A stretch of DNA of 64,000 nucleotides from Streptomyces sulphureus DSM 40104. GTDB taxonomy: Bacteria; Actinomycetota; Actinomycetes; Streptomycetales; Streptomycetaceae. The notes under the pieces were generated by a model that made no database searches, was not told the origin of the DNA, and was given only the letters and a program-made list of their open reading frames with translations. Each line of letters opens with the position of its first letter. The stretch's first letter is position 1. The position numbers and the translations under genes are program-made. The stretch covers positions 418,389-482,388 of the forward strand of contig NZ_KB905817.1 in assembly GCF_000381025.1 (NCBI RefSeq), in the 5' to 3' direction. Of the stretch, positions 42,424-52,066 are shown piece by piece.

Positions 42424-44319
42424 CTACGGAGCGCCGGACCCTGGCGAGCTCTCCGACCCGGCGCCCTCGCCCGCCTCCTGGGGCTCCGGGCAAGTGGTGC
42501 CGCGGGGCACGCGGTAGGGGGCCGTGATGCGGTAGGTGCCGGCTGCGGGGGCGTCGAGGACGGTCCAGGTGTCGAAAACGGGCTCGTCCTTGCCCTGGGG
42601 CGGCGGCCCGCCGACCGTCGGCTCCGCCTTGCGGAGGCAGCCGTGGACGTTCTGTTCGGGGGTCGCCGGAGAGCGGTACGGCTTCTCGTCCGCATCGACG
42701 ACGGAGAGCCACGGGGACCACGGCACCCGCAGCCACACCTCGCCGGCTCGGGGGACCTTCACCGTCACGCCCTCGGGCCCTGCGCGCTCTATCTCGGCAG
42801 GCGGGGGGACGAGCGGCTGCGCGCCCCGCACCTTGTACAGCCGCCAGTCCGAGTCCGACCAGACCTCGCGGAGGTAGGGCAGCCCGGAGCGGACGAGCGC
42901 CGCCTCCCGCTTGGCTGCGCCATCGGGTCGTTCCTCCTCGGGGAGCACCACATACCGCACCGCCCAGCGGCGCAGCCACTCGTGGTAGGTGGCGGGGGTG
43001 AGGCTCCCGTCGTCGTAGAAGACGGGGTTGCGGTCGCGGTCCGCCTGACGGTTCCAGCCCCGGGCGAGGTTGACGTGCGGCGCGAGCGCGGAGGACTCGC
43101 GGTGGCTCGCGGCCGGCACCACCTCGACGCGCGCCTTGTCCGCGTCCCTGCGCTCCAACTGGTCGACGAGGGGGGCGAGGCTGGTCGCCCAGACCGGGTC
43201 GGGCGTGGTCCGGGCGATGTCCCAGACCGGCTTGCTGATCTGCCAGCCCATCACCACGACGAGCGCGACGACCATCACCACCCCGCTCCTGCTGCGCCAA
43301 CTGCCCACCACCTTCGGCACCGCGGCGAGCAGCGCGACGGCACCGAAGAGCAGCCCGAGCCGCTCGACGTTCGACCCGATCTGGGAGGGGATGGCCCAGG
43401 TGAGGATGGTGCCCAGGCCGTAGACGGCGGCGCCGAGGCGGACCGTCCGCCACTCGCGCGGCACGAGCACCAGCACCGCGATCGAGCAGAGCACCGGAAA
43501 GACGAGCGAGACCAGCGGCATCGGCTGGGTGCCCTGGAAGGGAAAGAAGAACGCGGAGAACGCCACCACGACGGGCGGCCCGACGGCGAGCGCCGCCGCG
43601 GCCTTCCGCCGCCCCGAGAGCAGCAGCGCCCCGGCGACGACTTCGAGGAAGAGCCCGGCGACGGGGCTGCCGGCCGTCGCCAGGCAGGCGAAGAGGACGG
43701 TCGCCAGCGCGCGCGTCACCTGCCCGAGCCTGGAGGCGCGCAGCCGTCTCGGCCACGCCCAGATGACGGCGACGGCGGCGAGACCGAAGAGCACGCCGAG
43801 CGCGAAGGTCACCCGCCCCGAAGCGGCGTTGCAGGCGAAGGCGAAGGCGCCCCACAGCGCGGGCAGCAACGCGCGCTCCACGCGCCGCTCCAGGACGAGG
43901 CCCAGCAGCCAGGCGGAGAGGACCCCGGCGAGTATCAGCGTGGTGCGGACACCGATCGCCGCCATGATGTACGGCGAGACGACGCTGTAGGAGACGGGGT
44001 GCATCCCGCCGTACCACGCCAAGTTGTAGGCGGAGCCCGGGTGTTGGGAGGAGAACTCGGCCCAGGCGTCCTGCGCCGCGAGGTCGCCGCCGCCCGAGGC
44101 GAAGAGCCACAGCCACAGCAGATGGAGCGCCACCGCGAGAAGCGCCGCCGCGTACGCGGGGCGGCGCCAGGTGCGCCCGAAGGCCGCGAGCACCCCGCGC
44201 AGCCGGCCGGCGCCGGGAGGCCGCGCGCCCGAACTCCCGGGCGCGGCAGCGCGATCGGCCGACGCGGCGCCGTCCTCCTCGCCGCCCTCCGAAGCCTGCG
44301 GCTGCTGCACAGTGGTCAC
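42424..44319 (-). CDS. polytopic membrane protein, glycosyltransferase-like (function unknown)
   Basis: 631 residues. After an acidic, Ala/Gly-rich N-terminus (about 1-50), about 12-13 helices run to residue 375 (VVMVVALVVVMGWQISKPVWDI). A large extracytoplasmic C-terminal domain follows, with FYDDGSLTPATYHEWLRRWA, RYVVLPEEER and WLRVPWSPWLSVVDADE. The topology of many helices, an early outer loop DAWAEFSSQHPG and a C-terminal globular domain is like GT-C glycosyltransferases, but I see no certain catalytic Asp motif. It may be annotated as an MFS or hypothetical protein elsewhere. GTG start at 44319. Confidence 0.75.
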   Translation of the reverse strand: MTTVQQPQASEGGEEDGAASADRAAAPGSSGARPPGAGRLRGVLAAFGRTWRRPAYAAALLAVALHLLWLWLFASGGGDLAAQDAWAEFSSQHPGSAYNLAWYGGMHPVSYSVVSPYIMAAIGVRTTLILAGVLSAWLLGLVLERRVERALLPALWGAFAFACNAASGRVTFALGVLFGLAAVAVIWAWPRRLRASRLGQVTRALATVLFACLATAGSPVAGLFLEVVAGALLLSGRRKAAAALAVGPPVVVAFSAFFFPFQGTQPMPLVSLVFPVLCSIAVLVLVPREWRTVRLGAAVYGLGTILTWAIPSQIGSNVERLGLLFGAVALLAAVPKVVGSWRSRSGVVMVVALVVVMGWQISKPVWDIARTTPDPVWATSLAPLVDQLERRDADKARVEVVPAASHRESSALAPHVNLARGWNRQADRDRNPVFYDDGSLTPATYHEWLRRWAVRYVVLPEEERPDGAAKREAALVRSGLPYLREVWSDSDWRLYKVRGAQPLVPPPAEIERAGPEGVTVKVPRAGEVWLRVPWSPWLSVVDADEKPYRSPATPEQNVHGCLRKAEPTVGGPPPQGKDEPVFDTWTVLDAPAAGTYRITAPYRVPRGTTCPEPQEAGEGAGSESSPGSGAP

Positions 44320-44428
44320 TGCGCCAACCCCCCATGCGGTTCAAGTGGGACGTAATGACGCTACCCGACACCGCCGACAACGGCCTCCGGCTCGGGCGGC
44401 CGAGCGGCCTTGGCGCTCGCGTCGGCCC

Positions 44429-44460
44429 CGTGCCGCCGGAGCGGGCGCTCCGGCGGCACG
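44429..44460 (-). terminator. terminator of the carboxypeptidase gene
   Basis: 15-bp perfect inverted repeat (CGTGCCGCCGGAGCG and complement) with GG at the centre, abutting the minus-strand stop at 44466. Confidence 0.8.
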
Positions 44461-44465
44461 ACGGC

Positions 44466-47201
44466 TCAGAACAGGTGCGTCAACTTCGAGCCGAAACCTG
44501 GCTCGGTGAGGTCCTCCTTCAGCACCACGGGGACCTTGACCTGTCCCGGACCCTCGCCTGCGGTGAGTTCGCCGACGCGGTCGCCCGCCGACGCCTCGTG
44601 CGGCACACCGTCCTTCGCGGCGTCGAGGTCGAGGTGGACCTTGAGCCCCGCCCAACCGACGGCCTCGACGTCCTTCGCCACGACCACAGGCGTCTTCCCG
44701 CCGAGTTGGTCGTCGACGTACCCGACGGTGTCGCCCTTCCTCAGCACCTTCACCGACTCCAGGCTGTCCTGTGCGGTGTCGATGAGCTTCTTGCTCTCGG
44801 CGAGCACGGTGTCGAGGATCGACGGCTTGTACTGCCCGAGCACCGCGCCGACGACCAGCTGGGTGGTCCCGCCGACCTCCTGCTCCGCGGCGAAGAGCAG
44901 GTTGCCGCCTGCGTGCGTCGTGGTGCCCGTCTTGATGCCCACCACCCCGTCGAGCGGGACGAGCTTGTTCCAGTTGGGCTGCACTTCGCCCTTTGCGTCC
45001 GTGTACTGGGGCTGACGCACGACCTCGCGGAAGAGCGAGTCCTCCATCACCTTCTTGCCGAGCTTCACCTGGTCCTCGGCCGTACTCACCGTCTCCACCT
45101 TCAGCCCGCTGGGGTCGGTGTAGGTGGTGTTCTTCATCCCCAGGTCCTTGGCGGCCTCGTTCATCTTCTTGACGAACGCCTTCTCGGAGCCTGCGTCCCA
45201 ACGGGCCAGCAGCCGGGCGACGTTGTTCGCCGAGGCGATCATGATGGCGTCGATCGCCTCGCGTTGGGTGATCTTGTCACCCTCCTTGACCTCCACGGTC
45301 GACTCGTTCTGCGCGCTGAGCCCCGCGTCCTTTTCGGCCTTGCGGTCGACGGGGATCACGGCGCCCTTGCCCTTCTTCACCGGGTGGTCGCGGAGTATGA
45401 CGTAGGCCGTCATCACCTTCGCGACACTGGCGATCGGCACCGGCTTCTGCTCGCCGTGCGTGCCGAACGAGCCGAGCCCCGAGACGTCGACGACGGCCTG
45501 CCCCTCCGACGGCCACGGCACGGAGGGCTCGTCGCCCTTGAACGTGTACGTCTCCGCCGCGGTGAGCTCCAGCGAGGCGTCCGGCAGCGGACGGACCGCC
45601 TGGACGACGACGAAGACCACGGCGAGCAGGAGGACGAGCGGCGTCCAGATCTTCACCCTGCGGACGGCGGTGCGCAGCGGTGTCTCGGGCGGCGGCGGGG
45701 TGTTGGTGAGCTGCGCGAGCAGGTCGAGCGGCTGCGGCTCGGGCGCCGGCTGCTGCCTCGTCCGCTCCGCCTCGCCCTCGGCAGGGAGCGCGCCGGGCTC
45801 GGGCGGCTCCGCACCCGGCGCCTCGCGCGGCGCCTTTGTGTCTTCGGGTGGTGAAGACGGGGGCGGGCCCGCGGGCTTCGGCGGCACCGAGGGGGGCGGC
45901 GGGGTCGCCTTCGCCTCGTCGAGCGACTTCAGCGGGACGAACTGGCTCGTCCGCTCGGCTTCCCTCTCGGCCTCGTCGGGCTTCTTCCTGCCGCCGGGTG
46001 AACTTCCCTGCTTTTCCCGGGACTTACCGGGTTCGCCCCGTTTACCGCTTTCGCCTTTTTCGTCCCGCTCCTCGTTGGTGCCCGCGCCTTCAACGCCCGA
46101 ACTCCCCGCTGTCGTGCCGGAGTCCTTCGCGCTGCCGCTACCGGCGCCCTTCCCCGCGGAAGAGCCCGCCCGCGGGTCCTTCCCCGGGCTGCCGGACGAC
46201 GCCTTCCCTGATGCGAACGAGCGGATGGCGGTCGTCGGTTGGTCCACGGGACGTGCGGCGCCTTCCTCCGCCCCGACGCCTTCGCCCTCCTCGGGCTCGG
46301 CACCTTCGGGCTCGGCGCTCTCGTCCTGCGAACCGGCACCGTCGCCACCCTCGGACGCGTCCCCACCGGCCCCGTCCCCGGACCCGGCACCCGAGTCACC
46401 GGACCCGGCACCCGACGCGCCCGCCTCGGGCGACGACTCCGAATCCGCCTCGTCGCCAAGGGAATCGGAGGCGGCGTCCCGCTCCCCTGCGTCCTCGCCT
46501 TTCGCTGCGGCCCCGTCGGACTCGCCCGCCGCTTCCTCGGGCGCCGAGGCGTTCCGCGCCTCCTTGGCCGAGCCGAAGAACGCCGTCGTCATCCGCTCGG
46601 CGCGGCGTGCCGCGGATTCCTCGTCGTCGGGCGACGGCTCCTCGCGGCGGACGGCACTGAACATCGCGGTCGGCTGGTCGGGCTCCGGCTCGGGCGCGCC
46701 CTTCGGGCGTACGGGCAGCCCGGATTCCCCTTCGACGTCCGGGGATTGGGGCTCGTCCCCGTCGCCCTCCGTGCGCGCGGCCGAGCTCCCGCGCTCCTCG
46801 TCGTCGGCGGCTTCGCTCTCCTCGCCTCCGGAGGGGCTTGTTCCGCCCTCGTCCTGGTCCCCGGCGACCCAGGCGGCCACCGCCGCCTTCAGGCGCTCGT
46901 CGCCCTCGGCGGGGCGCCCTTCCGCGTCCTCGCTGCCCTCCGCCGGCTCCTCGGGGCGTTCCTCGTCCGGGGGTTCGACCCCCTTGCCCCCGGCCGGCGC
47001 CGGTGCCTCCTCGGCGTCCGCCGCCGCTTCCGCTTCGCTCTCGTCGCGCTCCGGCGCCTCGTCCGACGCCGCCTCCTCCGGGCCGGCAGTCGGGGACTGC
47101 TTTTCGGCCGTCTCCTCGGATCGCGCAACCGACCCGTCGTCCCGAGTCGTCTCCCCCGACGACTTCTCCCGCTCCGACCTGTCGGGGGACTCGCCCGCCA
47201 C
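44466..47201 (-). CDS. D-alanyl-D-alanine carboxypeptidase with long acidic cytoplasmic N-terminus
   Basis: 911 residues, more than twice the usual length. C-terminal half: one membrane helix (about 515-535, WTPLVLLLAVVFVVVQAV) and a peptidase S11 penicillin-binding domain with SxxK in IASVAKVM (about 592), SxN in IASANNVARLL (about 656) and KTG in GIKTGTTTHAGG (about 757). The first 510 residues are disordered, rich in Glu, Ser, Pro and Gly, and carry short related motifs: QPTAMFSAVR, RMTTAFFGSAK, QPTTAIRSFASG and TSQFVPLKSLD. They look like phosphorylation or docking sites. It trims peptidoglycan stem peptides outside the membrane. The GTG at 47201 follows AGGAGG. Confidence 0.92.
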   Translation of the reverse strand: MAGESPDRSEREKSSGETTRDDGSVARSEETAEKQSPTAGPEEAASDEAPERDESEAEAAADAEEAPAPAGGKGVEPPDEERPEEPAEGSEDAEGRPAEGDERLKAAVAAWVAGDQDEGGTSPSGGEESEAADDEERGSSAARTEGDGDEPQSPDVEGESGLPVRPKGAPEPEPDQPTAMFSAVRREEPSPDDEESAARRAERMTTAFFGSAKEARNASAPEEAAGESDGAAAKGEDAGERDAASDSLGDEADSESSPEAGASGAGSGDSGAGSGDGAGGDASEGGDGAGSQDESAEPEGAEPEEGEGVGAEEGAARPVDQPTTAIRSFASGKASSGSPGKDPRAGSSAGKGAGSGSAKDSGTTAGSSGVEGAGTNEERDEKGESGKRGEPGKSREKQGSSPGGRKKPDEAEREAERTSQFVPLKSLDEAKATPPPPSVPPKPAGPPPSSPPEDTKAPREAPGAEPPEPGALPAEGEAERTRQQPAPEPQPLDLLAQLTNTPPPPETPLRTAVRRVKIWTPLVLLLAVVFVVVQAVRPLPDASLELTAAETYTFKGDEPSVPWPSEGQAVVDVSGLGSFGTHGEQKPVPIASVAKVMTAYVILRDHPVKKGKGAVIPVDRKAEKDAGLSAQNESTVEVKEGDKITQREAIDAIMIASANNVARLLARWDAGSEKAFVKKMNEAAKDLGMKNTTYTDPSGLKVETVSTAEDQVKLGKKVMEDSLFREVVRQPQYTDAKGEVQPNWNKLVPLDGVVGIKTGTTTHAGGNLLFAAEQEVGGTTQLVVGAVLGQYKPSILDTVLAESKKLIDTAQDSLESVKVLRKGDTVGYVDDQLGGKTPVVVAKDVEAVGWAGLKVHLDLDAAKDGVPHEASAGDRVGELTAGEGPGQVKVPVVLKEDLTEPGFGSKLTHLF

Positions 47202-47432
47202 CGATGCCTCCTGATGCTCCTGCTACGCGCCGCTGCCCTACCAGTTAACAGTGTCCAGCGCACCGCCCTCGCCACGGAGTGCCGCCGGTGCGCTTCGGGT
47301 CGGCCCGTGAGCCCTCCCACCCGCGAGACGAGAACGACATAGCTACTGGTTCCCGCACATAACGACCGCGCACTCTCGACAGACCATTGTGAGAGGCGTC
47401 ACCCTGTCATGCATCCACGCGGGGAGGCATGG

Positions 47433-48218
47433 ATGGGCAGGAGCCGCAGAACAATTCCGGAGGAGCTTCTGCTGCTCGCCTTGGACCCGGCCACGGGCAC
47501 CACGGCGCAGCCGCAGTCGCTCGACCTCGGTCTGGCCGGTGCACAGCTAGTGGAGCTGGCGCTGGCGGGACGGATAGCCCCAGACGGGGACCGTATCGCC
47601 GTGGTACTGCCGCGGCCGACAGGAGATCCGACGCTGGACTCCGCACTGGAACTGCTGCGCAGGCGTGGCAGTCCCGTACGCGCGGTCCACTGGATCGGCG
47701 GGCCCCGCTTGGGACTTCGCCAAACCTATCTCACACACCTGGAGCGGTGCGGCATGGTGCACGCCGTCGCCGGCCAGATGTGCGGAGTACTTCCGACGAC
47801 GCGCTACCAGGCGACGGACACGGCGATCAGCAGGGAGATAAGGGCCCGGCTCGATTCCGCGATCCGCACCGGCGTTCCACCGGACCCACGGACGGCGGCG
47901 CTCGCCGCGCTCGCCCACGCGGTGGGGCTCGGCAAGCACCTCTACCCCGGGAACGAGGGGCGGTCCTGCCGCTCCCGGCTCCGGGATCTGATCAGGCACG
48001 ACCCGATGGGCGGCCTCGTCGCGCACGCGGTGATGGACGTCCAGAACGGCGCCGGCCCGCAGCCGCGCCGCGCACCGAACGGCGGGGCGCCGCCCCGCAA
48101 GAACGGAGCCGTCCGCGCGACGGCCGGCGCCCCGGCACACGCGCCGGAGCACCCCGAGCACCCCGAGCACCAACAACGGCACCCTGCGGGAGGGATGGCG
48201 CGGGCCGGCGCCCGCTGA
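47433..48218 (+). CDS. GPP34 (GOLPH3-like) family protein
   Basis: 261 residues. GPP34 core: IPEELLLLALDPATGTTAQP, LGLAGAQLVELALAGRI, then RRGSPVRAVHWIGGP and TAALAALAHAVGLGKHLYPG. The eukaryotic relative binds phosphoinositides at the Golgi; the bacterial role is unknown, perhaps membrane association. A disordered His/Pro/Ala-rich tail (about 215-261) includes EHPEHPEHQQ. The ATG at 47433 is chosen because GGGGAGG sits six bases upstream; an in-frame ATG at 47409 lacks a site. Divergent from the carboxypeptidase. Confidence 0.85.
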   Translation: MGRSRRTIPEELLLLALDPATGTTAQPQSLDLGLAGAQLVELALAGRIAPDGDRIAVVLPRPTGDPTLDSALELLRRRGSPVRAVHWIGGPRLGLRQTYLTHLERCGMVHAVAGQMCGVLPTTRYQATDTAISREIRARLDSAIRTGVPPDPRTAALAALAHAVGLGKHLYPGNEGRSCRSRLRDLIRHDPMGGLVAHAVMDVQNGAGPQPRRAPNGGAPPRKNGAVRATAGAPAHAPEHPEHPEHQQRHPAGGMARAGAR

Positions 48219-48602
48219 CTCCCCTCCGCCGTACGCGCGCGGCGCGATCCGCGCCCGAACTGCACGCGTACACAAGCGAGTTCGCGTCCGCCGTCCGGCG
48301 GCCACGACGGACCGGGCCCGACGCCCGCCCGTACGGGGCCTCCGGACGGGCGGGCGCGAAGCGCGTCCCCGCCCGGGGAACGCACGCCGGAGGACGCCCC
48401 ACGGACGGCGCGCACGCCGGGCGCCTCCGTACGCGCACCACCGGCAGTCGCACAGGAAGCCGCACCACCGGGGCAGCAGCCCCGCCCCGGCGCGGCCCCA
48501 CCGTGTCCGAACCTGCACCCTCTGTTGCCATTCGCCAGCGGTGGGCCACGTGTTGGTGGCAATCTGCTGGAGTTGTCGTACTTAAAGCGGAGGTGCAGTT
48601 TC
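48219..48602. other. intergenic region before the XRE regulator
   Basis: About 380 bases. GC-rich at first, then less so near 48525-48600 (CTGGAGTTGTCGTACTTAAA), where the promoter of the next gene probably lies. No gene seen. Confidence 0.4.
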
Positions 48603-49463
48603 GTGGCGCCCAACGTCAATCCCACCGTCCGACGCCGCCGTCTCGGCCAGGAGCTGCGCCGGCTCCGCGAGTTGAGAGGCATGACGGCCGAGGAGGTGGC
48701 CGAGCGGCTACTCGTCTCCCAGTCCAAGATCAGCAGACTGGAGAACGGCCGCCGCAGCATCAGCCAGCGGGACGTCCGCGACCTGTGCGGCGTCTACGAG
48801 GTGGAGGACCGCCGCATCGTCGACTCCCTGATGCAGATGGCGAAGGAGTCGCGGCAGCAGGGCTGGTGGCACGCCTTCGGCGACATCCCCTACAGCGTCT
48901 ACATCGGCCTGGAGACGGACGCCGCCTCGCTCCGCGTCTACGAGCCCCAGGTCGTCCCCGGGCTGTTGCAGACGCACGCGTACGCGGAGGCCGTGGTCGC
49001 CGGCGCGCTCCCGGAGGCGACCCCCAAGGACATCCAGCGCCGCGTGGAGGTGCGCATAAGGCGCCAGGAACGCATCAGGGAGACCAAGCACCCGCTGCGC
49101 CTGTGGGCCGTGCTCGACGAGTCCGTGCTCCGTCGGGAGGTCGGCGGGAGACAGGTGATGGCCGAGCAGTTGGAGCACCTCAACCAGCTCACCGGACTGC
49201 CGCACGTCACGGTGCAGGTGATGCCGTTCACCATGGGCGCGCACCCGGGGGTCAACGGTCAGTACGCGATCCTGGAGTTCCCCGAGGCGTCGGACTCGAC
49301 TGTGATCTACCTCGAAGGGGTCACCAGCGACCTCTACTTGGAGAAGGCCAACGACGTGCAGAGCTACAGCGTCATGTACGAGCACCTGCGGGCGCAGGCG
49401 CTCAACGCGGACCAGACACGGGAGTTCGTCGAAAAGGTCGCGAAGGAATACGCACGCGGCTGA
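48603..49463 (+). CDS. XRE-family regulator with DUF5753 domain
   Basis: 286 residues. Helix-turn-helix about 10-70: RRRRLGQELRRLRELRGMTA, VAERLLVSQSKISRLENGRR, SISQRDVRDLCGVYEV. DUF5753 follows: YSVYIGLETDAASLRVYEPQ, VVPGLLQTHAYAEAV, RRQERIRETKHPLRLWAVLDE. The GTG at 48603 is chosen because GGAGGTG lies eight bases upstream; the longer open frame upstream lacks this. A DUF397 gene follows on the same strand, the classic partner of this regulator type. Confidence 0.92.
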   Translation: MAPNVNPTVRRRRLGQELRRLRELRGMTAEEVAERLLVSQSKISRLENGRRSISQRDVRDLCGVYEVEDRRIVDSLMQMAKESRQQGWWHAFGDIPYSVYIGLETDAASLRVYEPQVVPGLLQTHAYAEAVVAGALPEATPKDIQRRVEVRIRRQERIRETKHPLRLWAVLDESVLRREVGGRQVMAEQLEHLNQLTGLPHVTVQVMPFTMGAHPGVNGQYAILEFPEASDSTVIYLEGVTSDLYLEKANDVQSYSVMYEHLRAQALNADQTREFVEKVAKEYARG

Positions 49464-49608
49464 GGACGGGAGGGTAGTCCTACGGACCTTGCGGTGTGAA
49501 GCGCCCTCTGGAATATGCCATCCGGTCGGGTGAACAAGCGCGTGATCAAGCTGCGACTAGGCGTAACGTCCCGCCAAGTCCTGACGAACCGGAACCACCG
49601 GAGCGCAT

Positions 49609-49815
49609 ATGTCACTTCAGCAGGGAAAAACACGCCGCTGGACCAAGTCCAGCCACTCGACGGGCAACGGGGCCTGTGTGGAGGTCTGCTCACCGGGCGT
49701 GCGGCTCGTGGCCGTACGGGACTCCAAGGACCCGGCCCGCACCCCGCTCGCCTTCGGCCCGCGCGCGTGGCGCGGCTTCGTCACCGGATTCGGTGAGGGC
49801 CGGCAGACCGTCTGA
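49609..49815 (+). CDS. DUF397 domain protein
   Basis: 68 residues. The DUF397 motif is clear: RRWTKSSHSTGNGACVEVC (W-x-KSS-S...G-x-CVEV), VRLVAVRDSKDP and LAFGPRAWRGFVTGF. These small proteins act with XRE-DUF5753 regulators, probably as toxin/antitoxin-like or modulatory partners in development. It lies 145 bases after the regulator, on the same strand. Confidence 0.93.
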   Translation: MSLQQGKTRRWTKSSHSTGNGACVEVCSPGVRLVAVRDSKDPARTPLAFGPRAWRGFVTGFGEGRQTV

Positions 49816-49889
49816 CGCCGCGCCCCGGCCCCCTCTCGACTGGCCCGCCGTCCCGGCCGAGGGGGGTCGGACCCCCTTCGGCCCGCCCT

Positions 49890-50758
49890 GCTCGGCGAGT
49901 TGACCGCGTCGTCGCGCTCCCCCGCGGCGTCGAGACACCGGCGGTAGGGATGGGTGAGGTGCCGCGTGCGAACGGCGGCGGCAGCCCCGAGGAGCGAGCA
50001 GGCGGCGCCCAGGACGACGCGGACGAGCAGCGTCACCCGCCACGAGACGAGCAGCGCCGTCGTGCTGACGCCGAGCGCGGCCAGGTAGCGGAGGAAGGCC
50101 GAGGAGAGGCAGCCGAGCGAAGCCTCCGCGGACGAACCGTTCTCCGGCTCGGTTGCCGCGAGCCAGATCGACGGCACGAAGACGGCCGCCGCCACCCACG
50201 GCGGCCAGGCGCCCCCAGCGACCTCCAGCGGGTGGACTCGCCGTCGTCCGCCAGGAAGTGCGCGACGATCGACTCGGCGATCCCCGCGTTGACGCTCGTC
50301 GCGTCGCCGAGGCACTCCAGCGCGAGGAGCTGCTCCTCGTCGTCGCCCGGCTCGAAGAGTGCGCAGACCACGCCGGTGCACTCGACCGAGGCGACGGCGC
50401 ACCACAGCTTCACCGCCTCGCGCCAACCCTCGGGATTGGCACGGAAGTTGGCGAGCAGGCGCTCCGGGCTGTCGTAGAGCTCCTGCGCCGCGAGGAAATC
50501 CCCGAGGGTGAGGTGTGCGAAGGCGTAGTGGCAACAACTGGCTGCACTGCACGATCCCACCGAGGATCGGCGCGGTCCGGAAGTTGGGGCCGGGGAGCGC
50601 CTCGGTGGGTCCGGGCGCGGTCGAGGCGGCTGCCGCGCCTCGCGCCCGGCCGCGACCTGTGCGAGACCGGAGAGGTACTCCTTGGCGGAGTAGGCGGCCA
50701 CCAGCGCGAGGAGGGCTCCGAAGCCGTACGGCACGAGGACTGCCGTCCATCCCCCCAT
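49890..50758 (-). pseudogene. STAND/NACHT-type NTPase, internally deleted and frameshifted
   Basis: Starts like a membrane-anchored protein (MGGWTAVLVPYGFGALLALV), but the nucleotide-binding domain is absent. The frame jumps to the C-terminal region typical of NACHT proteins: YAFAHLTLGDFLAAQELYDS, LLANFRANPEGWREAVKLWC, LALECLGDATSVNAGIAES. Near 50220 the frame shifts and C-terminal membrane segments continue in another frame (WPPWVAAAVFVPSIWLAA, LLVRVVLGAACSLLGAAAAV). With no P-loop and a frameshift it cannot work. Exact end uncertain. Confidence 0.7.
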
Positions 50759-50807
50759 GCGTCCATCGCACGCAACCTCCGTGCCGTCAGCCCCCGTTGC
50801 GGGCGGG

Positions 50808-51944
50808 TCAGGAGCCCCGCGGGTACCGCAGGGACCAACCGGGCGCCATCGCCTGCGGCGTGTGCAGCGCCGCGCCCTGCGTCATCTCCATCGCGAAGTC
50901 GTCGGCGAGCTCCAGGATCGTGCCGCGGCCCTCCAACTCGGCGAGCCATGCGGGCGGCAGGGCCGTCTCGCCGTGGAGCGCGCCGAGGAGGTTGCCGCAG
51001 ACCGCCGCGGTGGAGTCGCTGTCCCCGTCGTGGTTGACGGCGAGGAGCAGCCCGTGGCGGACGTCCTCGGCGACGAGCGCGCAGTAGACGCCGATGGCGA
51101 GCGCCTCCTCGGCGACCCGCCCCTCGCCCAGCGCGGCGATCCGCTCCGGCCCCGGGATGCCCTGCCGGACGGCGCCGAGGGCGCGCTTGAGGGACTCCGT
51201 CGTCTCCTCGTGGCCCTGCCGCGTGGCGAGTTGGGCGAGCGTGCGCTGGACGGCGGAGTCGAGCGGTTCGCCCCGCGCGAGCCCGTGGACGACGAGCGCG
51301 AAGGCGCCGGCGGCGAGCGTCCCCGAGGGGTGCCCGTGGGTCTGCGCCGCGCACTCGACGGCGAGTTGGAAGACGAGCTGCGGCTCCCAGCCGACGAGCA
51401 GCCCGAAGGGGGCGGAGCGCGTCACGGCGCCGCACCCCTTGGAGGCGGGGTTCTTCGGATCGTCGAGCGTGCCCATGCGGGTGTCGCGGAGTGCGTCGAC
51501 GCATTCCTTGTTCGGGGAGCGTTGCGCGTAGAGCCACTCCTGACGGGCCAACCAGCCGTCCTCCGCGCGGCGTTCGTCGGGGCCCCAGTCGCGCTGGGTG
51601 GCGGCCCAGCGCAGGTAGGCGCGGTGGACGTCGGTCGGCGGGTGCCACGAGCCGCCGTCGCGGCGGACGTGGGCGCGGACGAGCCCGTCGACGGTGAAGA
51701 GCGTCAGCTGCGTGTCGTCGGTGACGGCGCCCCGGCGTCCGTACGCCTCCCCGTAGTCGGTGACGCCCTCCGCGCCGTGCGTCTGCCGGATCGCCTCCAG
51801 CGAGTCGCCCTCCACCGCCGCGCCGAGCGCGTCCCCGATCGCCCCGCCGAGAAGGCACCCGCGCACGCGGCTCCGGAAGTCCTGCTGCTCGGCACGGCCC
51901 CATCGCCCGCCCGCGACGGCGGGTATCGGCCCTGTCTCGCTCAC
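50808..51944 (-). CDS. ADP-ribosylglycohydrolase family protein
   Basis: 378 residues. Magnesium-site motifs: GCLLGGAIGDALGAAVEG near the N-terminus, VTDDTQLTLFTVDGLVRA, and the late DGDSDSTAAVCGNLLGAL. It removes ADP-ribose from proteins or small molecules, or acts on related substrates (the DraG/ARH superfamily). The GTG at 51944 is preferred: the frame extends upstream only as a shadow of fbiC, and a GGGGAGGGGAACGGGGA run precedes it. Same strand as fbiC, 120 bases downstream of it. Confidence 0.9.
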   Translation of the reverse strand: MSETGPIPAVAGGRWGRAEQQDFRSRVRGCLLGGAIGDALGAAVEGDSLEAIRQTHGAEGVTDYGEAYGRRGAVTDDTQLTLFTVDGLVRAHVRRDGGSWHPPTDVHRAYLRWAATQRDWGPDERRAEDGWLARQEWLYAQRSPNKECVDALRDTRMGTLDDPKNPASKGCGAVTRSAPFGLLVGWEPQLVFQLAVECAAQTHGHPSGTLAAGAFALVVHGLARGEPLDSAVQRTLAQLATRQGHEETTESLKRALGAVRQGIPGPERIAALGEGRVAEEALAIGVYCALVAEDVRHGLLLAVNHDGDSDSTAAVCGNLLGALHGETALPPAWLAELEGRGTILELADDFAMEMTQGAALHTPQAMAPGWSLRYPRGS

Positions 51945-52025
51945 TCCCCGTTCCCCTCCCTGGTTCTGCGAACCCCCCTTGCGGGCCCCGAGGTTACCGA
52001 GCGGGGTGCGGGCCGCACCGCCCCG

Positions 52026-52066
52026 GCGGGCGGCGGCGGCCGGGTGGGGCCGGCCGCCGCCGCCCG
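52026..52066 (-). terminator. terminator of fbiC
   Basis: 18-bp GC-rich inverted repeat (GCGGGCGGCGGCGGCCGG and complement, loop 6) immediately after the fbiC stop. Confidence 0.8.
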
